Of a DNA stretch of 64,000 nt, positions 62,797 through 64,000 are shown piece after piece. Made by a program: the position numbers and the translations under genes. Positions within the stretch are counted from its first letter, which is position 1, and every line of letters starts with the position of its first letter. Origin of the DNA: HGM13006 sp900757695 (GTDB lineage: Bacteria > Bacillota > Clostridia > Oscillospirales > Oscillospiraceae); NCBI GenBank assembly GCA_959607825.1, contig CAUHNW010000007.1, positions 1-64,000 on the forward strand. Reading direction: 5' to 3'. The notes under the pieces were generated by a model that was not told the origin of the DNA, searched no databases, and was given only the letters and a program-made list of their open reading frames with translations.

Positions 62797-63985
62797 TTAG
62801 AAGAGTGACGCACAAATAAACGTCTCCTTATCGGGGCTGGGGGGGCAACTAAGCTCCGCATGGTCTTCTCCAGAACGGAAATATCGATGGGCTTGGAGAT
62901 GTGTGCATCCATGCCGGAGTCGATGCTTTGCTGTACATCCTCGGAGAAGGCATTGACGGTCATTGCAACAATGGGAATGGTTTGACCAAGGGGGTTCTTA
63001 CTGCGGCGGATGGCCATGGCGGCCCCGTAACCGGTCGTTTTCGGCATCTGCACATCCATATGTGGCTCGGAAAAATGGTCGTGGTTGATCGTAAAGCACC
63101 CTTGAAGCTGATGCGGACGCCCACCTACATTCGCTGTGTATGTAATCACATATTCCGATTGCTGAGAGAGCACATGCTTTAGGTTTGATAGCTTGGTGGC
63201 TTCTAAAAAGTGCTGCCGATCGTCTGCATCAATAATGGCAGAGGCATAGTGCTGGATGCAATGGGTGTAGTCGTTGCTGTCCCTACTCCAACTGGTGGGG
63301 CAAATCGTATCGCTCAGAGAGAACTGTTCCTCCTGCACGGTGACAAGATTTACATCAATCAAAAAGATGTAATCATCACTAATGCCCTGCAGAATAGAAG
63401 TGACACGCTGCATATCTACCTGCTCTCGATCTGCCACTGCCTTTTTATGGTCAAGGTAGATCAGCTGTGCGCACAGCCAGATCACAGCGATGCCCAAAGG
63501 GATGATGGCAACCCGCTGATCCCGGTTTGCGCCGTTGATCATCTTTCAGGTAGCCACGGAAGAAAACAGCTGCAGCAGCGACCAGTCGGAGCCCCGCACC
63601 GGTATGATCTTTTCGGCGGAGGTGCCGCTGTTGCCGGTGTAAGAAAAGCTGGTGTTGGTCTGCGTACAAATGGCATCCTGCACGGTACGGTACAGGGCGG
63701 CGGCACTTTCCGGCATGGCCGTGGCATTACGAAGTGCTTCTGTTAGATCAGAACTGGCGGCAGCAGATTACCAAGGCCCAGGTTCAGGGCAACGCCCTTG
63801 AGCGTATGGGCCGCATGAAAGGCATCTACTGCGCTTTGCGTGCCCATGGCGGCAGAAAGCGTTGCCATGCTGCTATCCTTGGGAAATAAGTGGAGAAATT
63901 TAATGACCAGAACATCCATTTGGAAGCGGCCCACTACATCTTTGCAGTCTCCACCCACGACTTCATAAAATTCCTGAATTGTCAT
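62797..63985 (-). pseudogene. decayed Hpt / Cache sensor / PAS / receiver locus
   Basis: ATG 63985, with AGGAG, starts an Hpt protein whose phospho-His lies in AFHAAHTLKG. A 1-base shift near 63755 moves the rest (SSDLTEALR onward) into another frame. That frame runs without a break into the end of a Cache sensor (SFSYTGNSGTSAEKI, GSDWSLLQLF), then hits TGA at 63548-63550. Beyond it, in the same frame, follow a membrane helix, a PAS-like domain and only the second half of a receiver (MDVQMPKTTGYG, PIDISVL). HisKA, HATPase and the first half of REC are missing. A short poly-C run near 62850 shifts the tail, whose natural stop is 62797-62799 just before the terminator. At least five lesions mean it is not functional. 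Confidence 0.7.
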
Positions 63986-64000
63986 ATTGAAAGCTCCTCT

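Noticed and set aside
1..64000. CRISPR arrays, tRNA or rRNA genes, insertion sequences, phage or conjugation genes
   Set aside because: No regularly spaced repeats, cloverleaf-like segments, transposases, integrases or structural phage genes were seen on either strand. The island shows no mobility gene, so transfer remains unproven.

Overview
The window looks like chromosome from a gut-type anaerobic Clostridia bacterium, probably Oscillospiraceae-like. This is inferred from AGGAGG ribosome sites, lipoprotein-type solute-binding proteins (SBPs), several Fe-S flavoenzymes, an RnfC-like protein, NhaC and a domain-permuted family 3 glycosidase. No taxonomic search was possible. I see no rRNA, tRNA, CRISPR array, transposase or phage gene.

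Layout. 1-4.6 kb is a complete sugar-type ABC importer (ATPase, two permeases, SBP), followed by two LysR regulators. 6.9-8.3 kb holds relics: a flippase/PAP2 chimera, and a sensor joined directly to a receiver with no kinase core. 8.6-26.2 kb is the most striking region. It encodes sigma-54 (RpoN), one PAS-type enhancer-binding activator, and seven near-perfect -24/-12 promoters that serve almost every transcription unit there, including rpoN itself. The target genes are two old-yellow-enzyme (OYE) Fe-S flavoproteins, two amidohydrolases, an NTF2/SnoaL-like protein, a cytoplasmic beta-helix protein, a UGSC-like two-domain protein and two lipoprotein SBPs.

26-35 kb, mostly on the minus strand, has two more SBPs, a ferredoxin-FAD fumarate-reductase-like enzyme, a permuted GH3 beta-glucosidase and a LysR. 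36-41 kb has an SDR plus a frameshifted RnfC-like gene, divergent from an aldehyde dehydrogenase and an iron alcohol dehydrogenase. 41.9-47.5 kb has NhaC plus an acetamidase/formamidase, two SDRs and a membrane-anchored AraC regulator. 47.8-57.9 kb has an SBP followed by three SnoaL-like genes, an AraC regulator, and an SBP followed by a third OYE. 58-62.7 kb has an HD-GYP-like protein, a NUDIX hydrolase and a seventh orphan SBP. The right edge is a decayed Hpt/sensor/receiver pseudogene.

Taken together, the enzyme families (three OYE/BaiCD-BaiH-like, four SnoaL/BaiE-like, three SDRs, a FAD reductase, two amidohydrolases) suggest reductive and hydrolytic catabolism of a cyclic, perhaps steroid-, bile-acid- or plant-phenol-like compound. 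The seven long SBPs have no permease of their own here and are instead placed beside enzyme genes. The substrate cannot be read from the sequence. The self-contained sigma-54 circuit controlling this enzyme set is my leading candidate for an undescribed system.
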